64,000 nucleotides of DNA from Myroides sp. JBRI-B21084 (GCF_030545015.1 NZ_CP120653.1:1364001-1428000), one strand, 5' to 3'; shown: positions 34,790-43,813, counted from the first letter of the stretch. Translations and numbers: made by a program. Notes: generated from the letters alone by a model not told the origin.

Positions 34790-35815
34790 TTATGCATTTA
34801 ATTGTCCGAGTAAATATGCTTTATGAACGGAATTATAAGTAGGAGCAGTCCAATTACGTTTAGGATTTAATCTAAAGTCTTTTGCAAACTCAAAGTTCTT
34901 TACAAAAATTTCAATTTGGTCAAGAGCAATATCTAAGATGACATAACCTGCCTGATTATTTGTTATCCGTGTCTCAGGATATTTTTTGTATGCTAAATGC
35001 TCAGAACTTGCATTTCCAAATAGTGTTACTTTAGGTTTAAGGGTGTCTAAAAAATCATAATTCCTACTCGAATCTCTCCCATGATGTGGTGCAAACAGGA
35101 TATCAACATTGGAAACATCACTTTTATGATTTTTCAAAATGTAATCCCAGGAATCATTGTGAGTATCTCCAGCTAATAGTATTTTCCATTTACCACCGTT
35201 CTTTTTTGGTGGAGTGAACAATATTGCATAGGAAGAATCATTATAGTCTTCCGTTTCATTGCCTAGTTTAACCAGTTCCGCAGTCGGACATAAGATTGTA
35301 ATGTCGTCTTCGTTGAAATACAGATTATTCGTTTTCGAGAAATATGTAAGTCTTTTGGTAGTTGTAACTTTTCCAGCTCTTAAATTTGTGTAAAATTTCC
35401 AGTCTTCTTTGTTATAGCCTGCAAAGAATCCAGTCAAGTCTATGTATTTATCATTATCAGTATCCCATGTATTTGTAATTTCAAATTCATCAAACAAGTC
35501 TTTTATGCCATCTAAATGGTCCATGTCTGGATGAGAGATTATAAACCTAAAAATATCATTGACCTTTAGTTTGTTTTTCAAATAGTCGATTGGATTGTCA
35601 GGGTCTTTCTTTTGATGATAATTCTTCTTGTCTGATGGAACAAAAGTTCTATTCCGCATTTCTTCTCTTTCTTTTGACGCTTTTACAGCTTTTTCTTCTG
35701 CTGTATCTTCGTCATTGTAAGCGTTACTTACATCCATAACTGTAACACGTCCAGAGTCATGTTGGATTATGTTACAATCTCCTTCAAGAACATTTAAAAA
35801 ATGAATTGTCGCCAT
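34790..35815 (-). CDS. ComEC/Rec2-type metallo-beta-lactamase-fold hydrolase
   Basis: 341 residues, no membrane segment. It carries the MBL metal ligands: ISHPDMDHLDGI (HxDxDH), LLAGDTH (Asp ligand) and FAPHHGRDSS (His ligand) as in the ComEC C-terminal nuclease-like domain. The early DSGRVTVMDVSNA segment is also typical of the fold. Likely a phosphodiesterase or nuclease acting in the cytoplasm. First gene of a two-gene operon with a 4-helix membrane protein, a sensor/effector style pairing. Confidence 0.8.
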   Translation of the reverse strand: MATIHFLNVLEGDCNIIQHDSGRVTVMDVSNAYNDEDTAEEKAVKASKEREEMRNRTFVPSDKKNYHQKKDPDNPIDYLKNKLKVNDIFRFIISHPDMDHLDGIKDLFDEFEITNTWDTDNDKYIDLTGFFAGYNKEDWKFYTNLRAGKVTTTKRLTYFSKTNNLYFNEDDITILCPTAELVKLGNETEDYNDSSYAILFTPPKKNGGKWKILLAGDTHNDSWDYILKNHKSDVSNVDILFAPHHGRDSSRNYDFLDTLKPKVTLFGNASSEHLAYKKYPETRITNNQAGYVILDIALDQIEIFVKNFEFAKDFRLNPKRNWTAPTYNSVHKAYLLGQLNA

Positions 35816-35868
35816 ATTTCTTATTTGTCAGTTTTATGTTGTGATGTCGGTTTTAGGCTTTCGCATAA

Positions 35869-36026
35869 CGGGGCGGCGGCTTTGCGAAGTTCTTTTTCCG
35901 AGCAAGCTCGGAGAAAGAATTTAGCAAAATCGCATGATGTGCGAAGTTCGCGAAGCGACAAGCGCATCGTGCGGTGTAGGCGCCGCCCCGATGTGGCGAA
36001 AGGAGCGTAAGCGGATTTCGCCACAT
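35869..36026 (-). mobile_element. 158-bp mini-cassette, copy 9
   Basis: Same plan, loop AA, with the AGAAAGAATTT variant seen in copy 2. Confidence 0.8.
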
Positions 36027-36151
36027 CGTTTTTCGGCTTGGCGATGTGGCGGATTTTTAGCACAAAAGTTCAATAGAATTCCTGCTGTTGAACCTTGCAC
36101 AAATGTTTCATAGAAGCACTTCTGCCGCCATATTGCCAAACCGATGTTAGC
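36027..36151 (-). repeat. attC 27 (family A)
   Basis: TCGGCTTGGCGATGTGGCGG pairs with CCGCCATATTGCCAAACCG. Right core GTTAGC. Confidence 0.85.
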
Positions 36152-36159
36152 GGAAGTTT

Positions 36160-36900
36160 TTAATTCCACGGATTTTTATGTTTAATTAATTCTGTCAATT
36201 CGTTTTCAATTCTTGATACAAGTTCTTTACCTGCAAATGTTATTGTCCCTTCGTGGGAAATATAAATTAACCAACTTGTTTTGAAGTCACTATATGCTGA
36301 TTCAATCCAATCAATGTCAAACGATGAAGTCTCAACTTCGTAGTTTATATTATCTTCTGTCAGTAGAAAAATTCTATCGCCTGAAATTGATTTTAATATA
36401 TCAACTATTTTCTGAATGTCTTCAGGTTGGAATAAGTCGTCTTCAAAGTAAATTGTCTGAACAGAATTTTTAGTTTTAGAAAGTGGTTCCCAATAATAAT
36501 TTTCGTCTTTCCAAGAGCCGAAATCAAACGTGTCCTTTAATGATTTTTCAAGACTTTTAGATTCTTCATTTTTTAAACGTCTTTCAAAAGAAATGGTTAA
36601 ATCGTCTGAAAGTTCATTTGTATTTAATTTGTTTACAAAATTGATAAAGTCGGTCTTAATTCTGTCAACCATTTTCAAGTGTCCAATCTTGTCAAAAACT
36701 TTGGTTCGTTCGTTAAACTCTGCCAAACAAGTTGTCAATATTTCATCTTTGATTGTGTCAATACCGTCCTTTCGCCCAACAAAAAAGTCAATGCCGTTTT
36801 TTAGTCCTGTTACCATATTTTGGTGTGTGCTATAACCTTCCGAATAAAGTTTCAGAATATATTCTTTTGTCTTGTTTACTATTTTTTCGGTGTCGGTCAT
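36160..36900 (-). CDS. Hypothetical cytoplasmic protein
   Basis: Met at 36900 is preferred (MTDTEKIVNKTKEY); the frame is open upstream into the repeat. 246 residues, acidic, no membrane segment: a helical N-terminal half and an alpha/beta C-terminal half (SISGDRIFLLTEDNINYEV; SWLIYISHEGTITFAGKEL). No family recognised. Single gene of its cassette (GTTAGCGGAA), bracketed by mini-cassettes on both sides. Confidence 0.55.
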   Translation of the reverse strand: MTDTEKIVNKTKEYILKLYSEGYSTHQNMVTGLKNGIDFFVGRKDGIDTIKDEILTTCLAEFNERTKVFDKIGHLKMVDRIKTDFINFVNKLNTNELSDDLTISFERRLKNEESKSLEKSLKDTFDFGSWKDENYYWEPLSKTKNSVQTIYFEDDLFQPEDIQKIVDILKSISGDRIFLLTEDNINYEVETSSFDIDWIESAYSDFKTSWLIYISHEGTITFAGKELVSRIENELTELIKHKNPWN

Positions 36901-36914
36901 AAAATTTCCGCTAA

Positions 36915-37072
36915 CGGGGCGGCGGCTTTGCGAAGTTCTTTTTCCGAGCAAGCTCGGAGAAAGGATTTAGCAAAATCGCATGATGTGCGAAGTTCGCGAA
37001 GCGACAAGCGCATCGTGCGGTGTAGGCGCCGCCCCGATGTGGCGAAAGGAGCGAAAGCGGATTTCGCCACAT
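36915..37072 (-). mobile_element. 158-bp mini-cassette, copy 10
   Basis: Same plan, loop AA. Spacer reads GAGCGAAAGCGG instead of GAGCGTAAGCGG (shared with copy 14). Confidence 0.8.
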
Positions 37073-37197
37073 CGGTTTACGGCTTGGCGATGTGGCGGAA
37101 TTTTAGCACAAAAGTTCATTAGAATTACCGCTGTTGAACCTTGCACAAATGTTTCATAGAAGCACTTCAGCCGCCATATAGCCAAACCGATGTTAGC
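37073..37197 (-). repeat. attC 28 (family A)
   Basis: ACGGCTTGGCGATGTGGCGG pairs with CCGCCATATAGCCAAACCG. Right core GTTAGC. Confidence 0.85.
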
Positions 37198-37208
37198 AGT
37201 AGCCGTTA

Positions 37209-38282
37209 TTATTCATAATTTTTAATTGTCGAATGTAGTTCATTTTTGAAATCATAAATTTCATCTAACGAACCAATTAATTTTTTCTCACCATTATCTT
37301 TTCCATTATTGAAAAGTTCAACGTATTTATTTGACGAATTAAAATGAAGTCTACATATTGGTTTTCTGTTATTATCGTCTAATAGTATTCCAAAATAAGA
37401 TTGTGTATCTCTAAATGCTATTCTTGAAGATGGAATCACTTCTCTTAAAATTGCTTTTACAATTTGAGATGCTTCCACTTCCTCTTCGGTAGTTATAAAT
37501 TTTGGAATTTCTGAATTTGCATCAACAGATTCAATTTGCTCTACAGATTTAGAAGGAACATTTTCATTAATGTTCAATGCATTTTTCAGTCTATAATTTA
37601 TTGAATCATTTATGGAATTTGAAAACGCTTTTCTTGTATATTCTTTGAATGTTACAAGTCTTGATGCTGTCATAGGTTTGTCAAAAAATCGGTTCACTAA
37701 TAACCGAACAATTTCATCTGATGGCTCTTGAAGTTCCTTCTCAAATTCGTTTCTGATTGCTTTAATATATTTTAATGCTTCCGCAGAATCCAAAATTTCT
37801 TCTAAATTGTACCCATTTTTAGAGAATTTTTCAAGGATTTTTATATTCGAATCTTTTATGTTTGATAAATCCAATGTGAAAAATGGCTTGTCGTCCATTA
37901 TATTTGGTTTCTCTAAATCAGAATAAAAATTATACTGATGTCCATTTGTCAAAACACCAAATCTTGATTTGGAAACGTGATAGTAACGATGTAATTGCGA
38001 ATTATGAGCATCAACATTTTCTTTCCAATGTTTGCACTCAATAATTAAAATTGGTTCGTTATCTTTTTTAATTACATAATCAATTTTTTCACCTTTTTTA
38101 GTTCCTATGTCGCAAATAAATTCTGGAATTACTTCCGTTGGATTAAAAATATCATATCCAAGAATTTGAATAAACGGCATTACGAATGCATTTTTAGTCG
38201 CTTCTTCTGTGTTAATTTGGTCTTTAAGTTGGTCAACTCTTTGATGTAATTGTTCAAGTTTAATTTTCAAGTCTGATTCCAT
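37209..38282 (-). CDS. Type I restriction HsdR-N-like nuclease protein
   Basis: 357 residues. An N-terminal coiled helix is followed by ATKNAFVMPFIQILGYDIFNP and KIDYVIKKDNEPILIIECKH (residues ~75-95), the D...ExK active site of the HsdR N-terminal PD-(D/E)XK domain. No helicase part follows; instead a helical region and a C-terminal domain (residues ~275-350, IAFRDTQSYFGILLDDNNRKPICRL) seen in stand-alone relatives. Likely a free-standing restriction or nicking enzyme without a methylase partner in its cassette (GTTAGCAGTA). Confidence 0.75.
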   Translation of the reverse strand: MESDLKIKLEQLHQRVDQLKDQINTEEATKNAFVMPFIQILGYDIFNPTEVIPEFICDIGTKKGEKIDYVIKKDNEPILIIECKHWKENVDAHNSQLHRYYHVSKSRFGVLTNGHQYNFYSDLEKPNIMDDKPFFTLDLSNIKDSNIKILEKFSKNGYNLEEILDSAEALKYIKAIRNEFEKELQEPSDEIVRLLVNRFFDKPMTASRLVTFKEYTRKAFSNSINDSINYRLKNALNINENVPSKSVEQIESVDANSEIPKFITTEEEVEASQIVKAILREVIPSSRIAFRDTQSYFGILLDDNNRKPICRLHFNSSNKYVELFNNGKDNGEKKLIGSLDEIYDFKNELHSTIKNYE

Positions 38283-38359
38283 AAAAGTTTTTATATTAGG
38301 TGTTTTTAATTATTTCAATGATTTATATTTCTCTGAGCGTTTTTTCTAATACGGTTACT

Positions 38360-38489
38360 GCTAACGTTTTCGGGCTTTACGAGGTTTGGGGAAAGCCAGT
38401 CCCAATTTTCAAAAAATTCTAAATGTTTGTTACAAAAAATCAACTTATTTTAATCACAAAAGCCCAAATCTTGTAAAATTATTGTTAGC
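38360..38489 (-). repeat. attC 29 (divergent)
   Basis: GGGCTTTACGAGGTTTGGG pairs with CCCAAATCTTGTAAAAT. Cores GCTAAC and GTTAGC. The arms are more A/T-rich than in other sites. Confidence 0.7.
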
Positions 38490-38499
38490 AAATCGGCTT

Positions 38500-38931
38500 T
38501 TATTCTATAACCTCTACATTCATAGACCTTGCATAATTTTTTAATCCATTATCGAAAGTTACTATAATGTCAGTCTTTAGTGTTGTATCTTCAATCATTT
38601 CTTTAATAATTTCATCTACTAAACTTATGTCGTAATTTACAAATGAAAATTGTTTAAAGAAATTTTCTAAAGCTTTTTTGCGGTATTTTTCATCATATAC
38701 TTTTTCATATTTCTGTTTTGAAAGTTCAGTTTCTAAATGAAATCTTTGTCTACCTTTTCGAGAAAGTTTTGAATTTAAAAATTCATATAATGTGGGGAAA
38801 GGTATTATAATTTTATAATTGTTTCCGTCTATTAACTTTGTAATATGTTTGACAACATTTTGCTTCTCTTTCTCTTTTTCAGGGTTACACAAAGCTATCC
38901 AATACCCTGTATCAAGTAATATTGTTTTCAT
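38500..38931 (-). CDS. PIN-domain ribonuclease, putative toxin
   Basis: 143 residues. MKTILLDTGYWIALCNP gives the first acidic residue of the PIN fold, PFPTLYEFLNSKLSRK the second, and TDIIVTFDNGLKNYA the C-terminal acidic pair (TD...D), as in VapC-like RNases. It is preceded two bases upstream by a 114-residue gene that occupies the antitoxin position. Toxin-antitoxin cassettes are common stabilisers of large integrons. Cognate antitoxin not certain. Confidence 0.75.
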   Translation of the reverse strand: MKTILLDTGYWIALCNPEKEKEKQNVVKHITKLIDGNNYKIIIPFPTLYEFLNSKLSRKGRQRFHLETELSKQKYEKVYDEKYRKKALENFFKQFSFVNYDISLVDEIIKEMIEDTTLKTDIIVTFDNGLKNYARSMNVEVIE

Positions 38932-38933
38932 CT

Positions 38934-39278
38934 TTAGAATGGTAAACTATCATCAACTTCTTTTTCAGCGTATCCATCCCAAACAGGTGTCTTTCTTTGT
39001 CCAACTATAAACTTTCCGCGAGGTGTTCCATCAATACTGTGAACAATCACATATATTCTGTCACTTTTACTGAAAGTAATTGTTTTGTCTAAATCTTCTT
39101 TTAACTGCTTAAACTTATCTTCGTATTCTATATCAGTACCTTTGAAACTATATTCAAAAAAGCAATTTGAATTACCACAATCTATTGCTTTATTTGTATC
39201 TAAAAATATATATAAGTTGTCGTATTCGCCCCTAATCCCTAAATCGTAGTTTAAAATAACAAAATTTGAGTAATTCAT
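38934..39278 (-). CDS. Putative partner of the PIN protein
   Basis: 114 residues, acidic, no recognised DNA-binding motif. NYDLGIRGEYDNLYIFLDTNKAIDCG at the start, then a strand-rich middle and a WDGYAEKEVDDSLPF tail. It does not resemble the usual VapB-type AbrB or RHH antitoxins. Its position (two bases from the PIN gene, upstream) suggests an operon and an antitoxin or regulator role, which is only inferred. Confidence 0.55.
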   Translation of the reverse strand: MNYSNFVILNYDLGIRGEYDNLYIFLDTNKAIDCGNSNCFFEYSFKGTDIEYEDKFKQLKEDLDKTITFSKSDRIYVIVHSIDGTPRGKFIVGQRKTPVWDGYAEKEVDDSLPF

Positions 39279-39340
39279 TTTATTTTTTTTTAAATTTAAT
39301 ATTTTTCTTTACACTTGGTAGTGAGTTGAGTTTATCTTGA

Positions 39341-39370
39341 TTGCAATTTAGTTATTTTTTCTTACTTTCG
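39341..39370 (+). promoter_or_regulatory. Predicted Bacteroidota-type promoter for the 39390 gene
   Basis: TTG at 39341-39343, then exactly 19 bp, then TACTTTCG (39363-39370), close to the phylum consensus TTTG-N19-TAnnTTTG. It lies 20 bp upstream of the start codon of a reverse-oriented cassette gene, which needs its own promoter. Confidence 0.5.
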
Positions 39371-39389
39371 TCATTCTAATTTATTCTTT

Positions 39390-39899
39390 ATGTACAAACT
39401 TTTAGCGGGAAGTAAAATACGTTTCTTGGATGACGTATTAAGTTTTCTTGAGTCAAGTGTCGAACAACAAGACGAAGATATAATAGCTTCAAAAACTTGT
39501 TACAATGAACACAAAGATAAAATATTCGGTATAATATATTCATTTAAACCTTTTTTAACAAAAAATAAAGAACGCCTTTATTTAAGAGTTGCAATGTTAC
39601 ATTTAGAGAAAGAAGGTTTAATTTACAATTATCCTAACCTAAAGAATACCGAAGTACCAGTTTACCTTATAACCTATTCAGGTTTAATATTGGTCAGAAA
39701 TGGTGGCTACTGTAAAAAAGTAGTGTTAGACCGACTTAAAGAATTTTTACAAAGGTTAGCTTGGGTATTTGCAATAATAGGGTTATTATTAAATGCTTAT
39801 ATATGTCGAGATAAACTTACTTCCTTCTGTACTTCCACTCCTCAAGAAGAGCAGGTAAAAGAAGTTCAACAAGAAAAAACCAAAGTAGTCCAAGAGTAA
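39390..39899 (+). CDS. Membrane-anchored hypothetical protein, + strand cassette gene
   Basis: 169 residues. The N-terminal two-thirds (MYKLLAGSKIRFLDDVLSFLESS ... RLYLRVAMLHLEKEGLIYNY) looks like a winged-helix-type alpha/beta domain. A single membrane helix (about 127-142, LAWVFAIIGLLLNAYI) and a Gln/Glu/Lys-rich tail follow. It shares one cassette with the PIN module (core GTTAGCAAA at 38484 and 40028) but points the opposite way. Function unknown. Confidence 0.65.
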   Translation: MYKLLAGSKIRFLDDVLSFLESSVEQQDEDIIASKTCYNEHKDKIFGIIYSFKPFLTKNKERLYLRVAMLHLEKEGLIYNYPNLKNTEVPVYLITYSGLILVRNGGYCKKVVLDRLKEFLQRLAWVFAIIGLLLNAYICRDKLTSFCTSTPQEEQVKEVQQEKTKVVQE

Positions 39900-40027
39900 A
39901 AACTATAACTCCAAGAAAAGCTATTCTATAATCTAAATTTAACATTTGTCGAGTTTTTTATTTCAAAACTTCACAAACTCTTTTACCAATCTTCTTTCTG
40001 CGGAATTTTTGGTAAGCTGTTTGCTAA

Positions 40028-40185
40028 CGGGGCGGCGGCTTTGCGAAGTTCTTTTTCCGAGCTTGCTCGGAGAAAGGATTTAGCAAAATCGCATGATGTG
40101 CGAAGTTCGCGAAGCGACAAGCGCATCGTGCGGTGTAGGCGCCGCCCCGATGTGGCGAAAGGAGCGTAAGCGGATTTCGCCACAT
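40028..40185 (-). mobile_element. 158-bp mini-cassette, copy 11
   Basis: Same plan, inverted apex loop TT. Confidence 0.8.
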
Positions 40186-40310
40186 CGGTTTGCAGCTTGG
40201 CGAAGTGGCGGAAATCAAAGCACAAATGTTCAGTTTTGCACAAAAGTTCAATCGAAGTACTGCCGTTGAATTTAGCACTGAACCCGCCATTTTGCCAAAC
40301 TGCTGTTAGG
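40186..40310 (-). repeat. attC 30 (family A)
   Basis: TGCAGCTTGGCGAAGTGGCGG-type left arm pairs with CCGCCATTTTGCCAAACTGC. Right core GTTAGG. Confidence 0.85.
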
Positions 40311-40321
40311 CGTAGTGCTTT

Positions 40322-41101
40322 TTATTTCGGTGTTACTTGCCAAGTAATTGTGTCAAAGTTGAAATTTGAGAACAATTCTGTTTGAGTTATTATTCTAACA
40401 TCGCCACGTCTTGTTTCTCTGTTAAAATTGTAAACTCTATAAATAAATGCAGAATCTCCATATTCTTCAAAAAAATGTCTTTCGTTTTTACTCATATAAA
40501 ATGGCTGATTAAAACCACCACTTGTAGTTTTTACTTCAATATAACGAGGTGAACCGTCATCATTTATTGAGGAAATATCATAACCAAGACCGTCTCCTTG
40601 CAAACGGCTTAAATGCTGAACATTTTGTGTCGCATTTGTTCTGTCTATTACAAGTGTTTCGATTAAACGGTCTATTTCAAACTCTAATACAAATTCTTCG
40701 CCTTGGTCTCCAATTTCATTATTTCTGTCACGTGCTTTTTCCCAATCAACTTTACGAGCAATAAAGCGTCTTGTTTTTTCCTTTATTGTTGTTACTTCCG
40801 CAGGTTGAATAACAGCTTGTGAAATAGGGTTAATTAAAGAAAATTTAGCTGGTCGAAAATTCTTGTCAAGTATAAAACCTTCATCGTAGATTTTTATTGT
40901 TTCTGTTTGGTGAGCAACAATATTTCCTATTCTTTGAATAATAAGAACTTCGTTTCTTGTTGCAGAAGGTATATTGTCCTCTTCACTAAATTCTAAAACT
41001 GTATGCAATAGATTTTTAACTTCTGAGGTGTTTAATTCACCATAAACGGTTAATAACGGCTTAATCGCTCGTCTTATCTGTGCTTCTGTATGTGCTGCCA
41101 T
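40322..41101 (-). CDS. DUF3883/NOV_C-type restriction endonuclease
   Basis: 259 residues. The N-terminal part resembles a small helical DNA-binding region (RRAIKPLLTVYGELNTSEVKNLL). The C-terminal half has GDQGEEFVLEFE, LQGDGLGYDISSINDDG and YIEVKTTSGG, the PD-(D/E)XK signature of the DUF3883 family (D in GYDI, ExK in EVKTT). It is nine bases downstream of a D12-class adenine methylase, so the pair is a complete type II restriction-modification unit in one cassette (GTTAGGCGTA). Confidence 0.8.
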   Translation of the reverse strand: MAAHTEAQIRRAIKPLLTVYGELNTSEVKNLLHTVLEFSEEDNIPSATRNEVLIIQRIGNIVAHQTETIKIYDEGFILDKNFRPAKFSLINPISQAVIQPAEVTTIKEKTRRFIARKVDWEKARDRNNEIGDQGEEFVLEFEIDRLIETLVIDRTNATQNVQHLSRLQGDGLGYDISSINDDGSPRYIEVKTTSGGFNQPFYMSKNERHFFEEYGDSAFIYRVYNFNRETRRGDVRIITQTELFSNFNFDTITWQVTPK

Positions 41102-41110
41102 TATTATTTT

Positions 41111-42313
41111 TTAATAATTTGTGATTAAAAGGTGTTCAACATTTTTGTCGTTTCTATTCATAAAACTAACTAAATAGGTTTTTTCAAACGATTGAATATT
41201 TAATCCTTTGTCATTGTATAAATCAAAAATGAAATCAGTATTTTTAATTATCATCATCCATTTTGCTTTGCAACTATTTATTAGATAGTTTGCTAATCTT
41301 TCTTGGTCTTTTCTTGTAAATTCATTTTTAGCATATGTGCTAAATTCGCTATCATATGGTGGGTCAAGAAAAATAAAATCATTCTTTGTCGGCTTGTGAA
41401 GCTCAAAAAATTGTTCAAAATCTTCGTTTTCTATTATTGTGTTATCAAGTAAAGATTTTAATTCCTGTGTTTCTAAATATTCAATTTTTTTACTGTAATT
41501 TTTATTGTTGTAAGCAATTCCACCATAAGGAACATTAAAATCTCCACTTGAATTATAGCGAAACATACCACTGTATGCAAAATTTCTTATAAATAAGAAT
41601 ATTGCTGATTTAAAAGCATTTTGAATATTATATTTTTCAGTATTGTTATAAATGTGTCGAAAGTGCATATAAAATGCACTTTTAAAGGCTGTTTCGATAT
41701 TGTCTAAAATATCAGAATCTGGTAGTTTAGATTTTAAAATTTCTAACTCTTTCATTCGCTTAATTTTGCGAATAAGATTTACTTTTATTTCTTTTATGAA
41801 ATTTTCAATATTAAAATTAAAAATTGTAGAAAACATTCCATTAAATTGTTCAGCATTTTTAAGTATAAACTCAAAAAGAACGTCTTTTAATTTTGTTTCT
41901 GTAATTTTATTTTCAGAAAATTCCTTGTAAGTATTTATAAAAAAAGTTGAGTTTTCTTTTGTTACAATACCTAATAAATCCCAATTATGAATTATTTCTT
42001 TTGTTGCTTGAAAAAATACCTTTCTATCACCGTTTGTTAAACTTCTATATAATAAAATTAGTTCTTCAGATTTATCATTAATAAAATATTTGTCAGCTTG
42101 AATAGCTGTATAAACAGCACCACCACCAACAAACGGTTCATAATAGTCTGTAAATTTTTCTTGTGGTAAATTTGGAAGAATATATTTTAATTCTTGTTCT
42201 TTTCCACCTGCCCATTTCAAAATTGGTGATAGTTTTCTTGTATCAACATAATTTGTCAAACCTAGTCCGATTTGGTTATATGTTTCTACTGGTTCTGATA
42301 CAATGTTTTCCAT
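41111..42313 (-). CDS. D12-class (Dam-like) N6-adenine DNA methyltransferase
   Basis: 400 residues. SPILKWAGGKEQEL and YYEPFVGGGAVYTA give the AdoMet-binding motifs (X and I), and FIFLDPPYDSEFSTY the DPPY catalytic motif IV, in the gamma order of D12/Dam enzymes. About 100 residues longer than Dam, with a long helical insert in the middle. It protects host DNA against the adjacent DUF3883 nuclease. A -7-like TAAATTTG (42318-42325, - strand) lies only a few bases upstream of the start, so the transcript could be nearly leaderless. Confidence 0.85.
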   Translation of the reverse strand: MENIVSEPVETYNQIGLGLTNYVDTRKLSPILKWAGGKEQELKYILPNLPQEKFTDYYEPFVGGGAVYTAIQADKYFINDKSEELILLYRSLTNGDRKVFFQATKEIIHNWDLLGIVTKENSTFFINTYKEFSENKITETKLKDVLFEFILKNAEQFNGMFSTIFNFNIENFIKEIKVNLIRKIKRMKELEILKSKLPDSDILDNIETAFKSAFYMHFRHIYNNTEKYNIQNAFKSAIFLFIRNFAYSGMFRYNSSGDFNVPYGGIAYNNKNYSKKIEYLETQELKSLLDNTIIENEDFEQFFELHKPTKNDFIFLDPPYDSEFSTYAKNEFTRKDQERLANYLINSCKAKWMMIIKNTDFIFDLYNDKGLNIQSFEKTYLVSFMNRNDKNVEHLLITNY

Positions 42314-42396
42314 TTCGCAAATTTACAAATTTTATTATGTTCTCTGTCTGTTTTAGTCAAAATGTTGAGTTTAGCACGGTCGCTGGTAGCATTACG

Positions 42397-42588
42397 CCTA
42401 ACGAAAAAGTATTGGCTGAAGTGCGGGCTAAATTGGACTGAAAAGTTCAATTTCGACCAAGCGAAGCCGATATTTTTTCGGTGAAACTAAGTTAATTAAA
42501 AAAGTTGAACTGAAAAATAGCGGCGACTAAAAAAGTAGAATAGTGCAACCAAGACTTTCACCCCGCATTTCGCCAATACAATGTTGTG
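42397..42588 (-). repeat. attC 31 (long family B)
   Basis: AGTATTGGCTGAAGTGCGGG pairs with CCCCGCATTTCGCCAATAC. Cores CCTAAC and GTTGTG. Confidence 0.85.
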
Positions 42589-42599
42589 CGACGTTTTTT

Positions 42600-43283
42600 T
42601 TAATCCCACCAAAGAAAAAATGATTTGGAATCTTTAAGAGCTTCAATAAGTTTGTCTAAATCTCCAACTCCTTGGTCAACAATATCTGGACAAAAGTCAT
42701 ACATTTCGGTAGAAAAAGATCTTAAGTCATCGGGAAGTTTTTTAAAATCACCTGACAAATAATCAAAACCAACCCCATTTAATTCAATTCCGTAAAGTTT
42801 ATCCCAAACTTTAAGTTTTTCTATTAATTGAGGTGTATTCATATCATAATTTACTGCATTTGTTCCTTCAAAATAAAGTGGTTCATATTTATTTTCGGAT
42901 TTTAAGATAGTTATTACATCATCTTTTTGGTTATAATTTTCTTCAGATTTGTAAATTATTAGACCTTTTTCGATTAGTTTTTGCTTAAAGTCTTTTACAA
43001 TTTTAGTTGCAATATCTTCCTTTGAATTAATTTTGATAGCTTTAGGTAGTTTTTTTGAATAATTTTTTAGTTCTGGAATATCATCATACAAATTTTCGCG
43101 GTCTTCAAATCCTTTTGCAAGTTCAAAATTTCCATTCGTTAGACTTTTTATTTCTTGTGCAGTTTCTTTGTCAAGTTTTAATTCGCCAATTAGTTTGATT
43201 TCAGAATCGTTTAAATTATTTTTTTGTCCATTACAAGAATTTAATCCAAGCAAACAAAAAATCGAGAATATTATTTTCTTCAT
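42600..43283 (-). CDS. Lipoprotein with DUF4253-like C-terminus
   Basis: 227 residues with a lipoprotein signal (MKKIIFSIFCLLGLNSC). The mature part has VDYDMNT-like and WDKLYGIELNGVGFDYLSGDF segments and ends MYDFCPDIVDQGVGDLDKL...FFLWWD, which matches the DUF4253 C-terminal pattern. Role unknown. Exported and lipid-anchored, unlike most DUF4253 proteins, which are cytoplasmic. Single gene of its cassette (GTTGTGC). Confidence 0.7.
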   Translation of the reverse strand: MKKIIFSIFCLLGLNSCNGQKNNLNDSEIKLIGELKLDKETAQEIKSLTNGNFELAKGFEDRENLYDDIPELKNYSKKLPKAIKINSKEDIATKIVKDFKQKLIEKGLIIYKSEENYNQKDDVITILKSENKYEPLYFEGTNAVNYDMNTPQLIEKLKVWDKLYGIELNGVGFDYLSGDFKKLPDDLRSFSTEMYDFCPDIVDQGVGDLDKLIEALKDSKSFFLWWD

Positions 43284-43302
43284 AGCGTTTTATTAAATGT
43301 TG

Positions 43303-43397
43303 CACAACGGTTTCAGGGTTTGCGTTCGGGCGGGATTCGGAGCGGAAAATCGTCAAACGGAGCAAATCCACCCGCCTGACGCAAAACCCGTGTTATG
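43303..43397 (-). repeat. attC 32 (short, ~95 bp, family C)
   Basis: AGGGTTTGCGTTCGGGCGGG pairs with CCCGCCTGACGCAAAACCC. Cores ACAAC and GTTATG. The centre is about 35 bp shorter than in the other sites. Confidence 0.8.
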
Positions 43398-43436
43398 CCT
43401 TCGTGCTTTTAGATTATTAAAATAAAAAACAGAAAT

Positions 43437-43811
43437 ATGACTTTAAACGAATGGATAGTTTTTGGGGAAGTTGGAATGAGTTCAAAAACAATGTGGGCTG
43501 TAGTTTCAAACACTATAAATCCTAACAATATTAAAAAGTTCCGTGCAGAGATTCCTTATGATGCGGATGATTTCAGCAGGTGTTATAAACTGTGGAAAGA
43601 TTGTAAGTTGTCAGATAGCGATTTGCTAAAAATAAAAGAAACTTATCCTATTTGGCAACCATTCATTGATAATTGGTATGAGCTTGTCAGACGTTATGAA
43701 AGCAACGAAAAGATGTATAAATATATGTCTAATCTTGTCGAGAAAGGTCGCCTAAATGCTGGATGGATAAAAGTAGATGCTAATACTTGGCGGTCTCCGT
43801 CTTTAGCATGA
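43437..43811 (+). CDS. Conserved hypothetical protein, reverse-oriented cassette gene
   Basis: 124 residues, no signal or membrane segment. The N-terminal WIVFGEVGMSSKTMWAVVS segment looks conserved and helical and recurs, as I recall, in unnamed proteins of mobile elements; no named family. Stops at 43811, two bases before the next attC. Third + strand gene of the array; the cassette core GTTATGCCT confirms that it is one cassette. Its promoter must lie in the ~40 bp between attC 32 and the start. Confidence 0.65.
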   Translation: MTLNEWIVFGEVGMSSKTMWAVVSNTINPNNIKKFRAEIPYDADDFSRCYKLWKDCKLSDSDLLKIKETYPIWQPFIDNWYELVRRYESNEKMYKYMSNLVEKGRLNAGWIKVDANTWRSPSLA

Positions 43812-43813
43812 GG

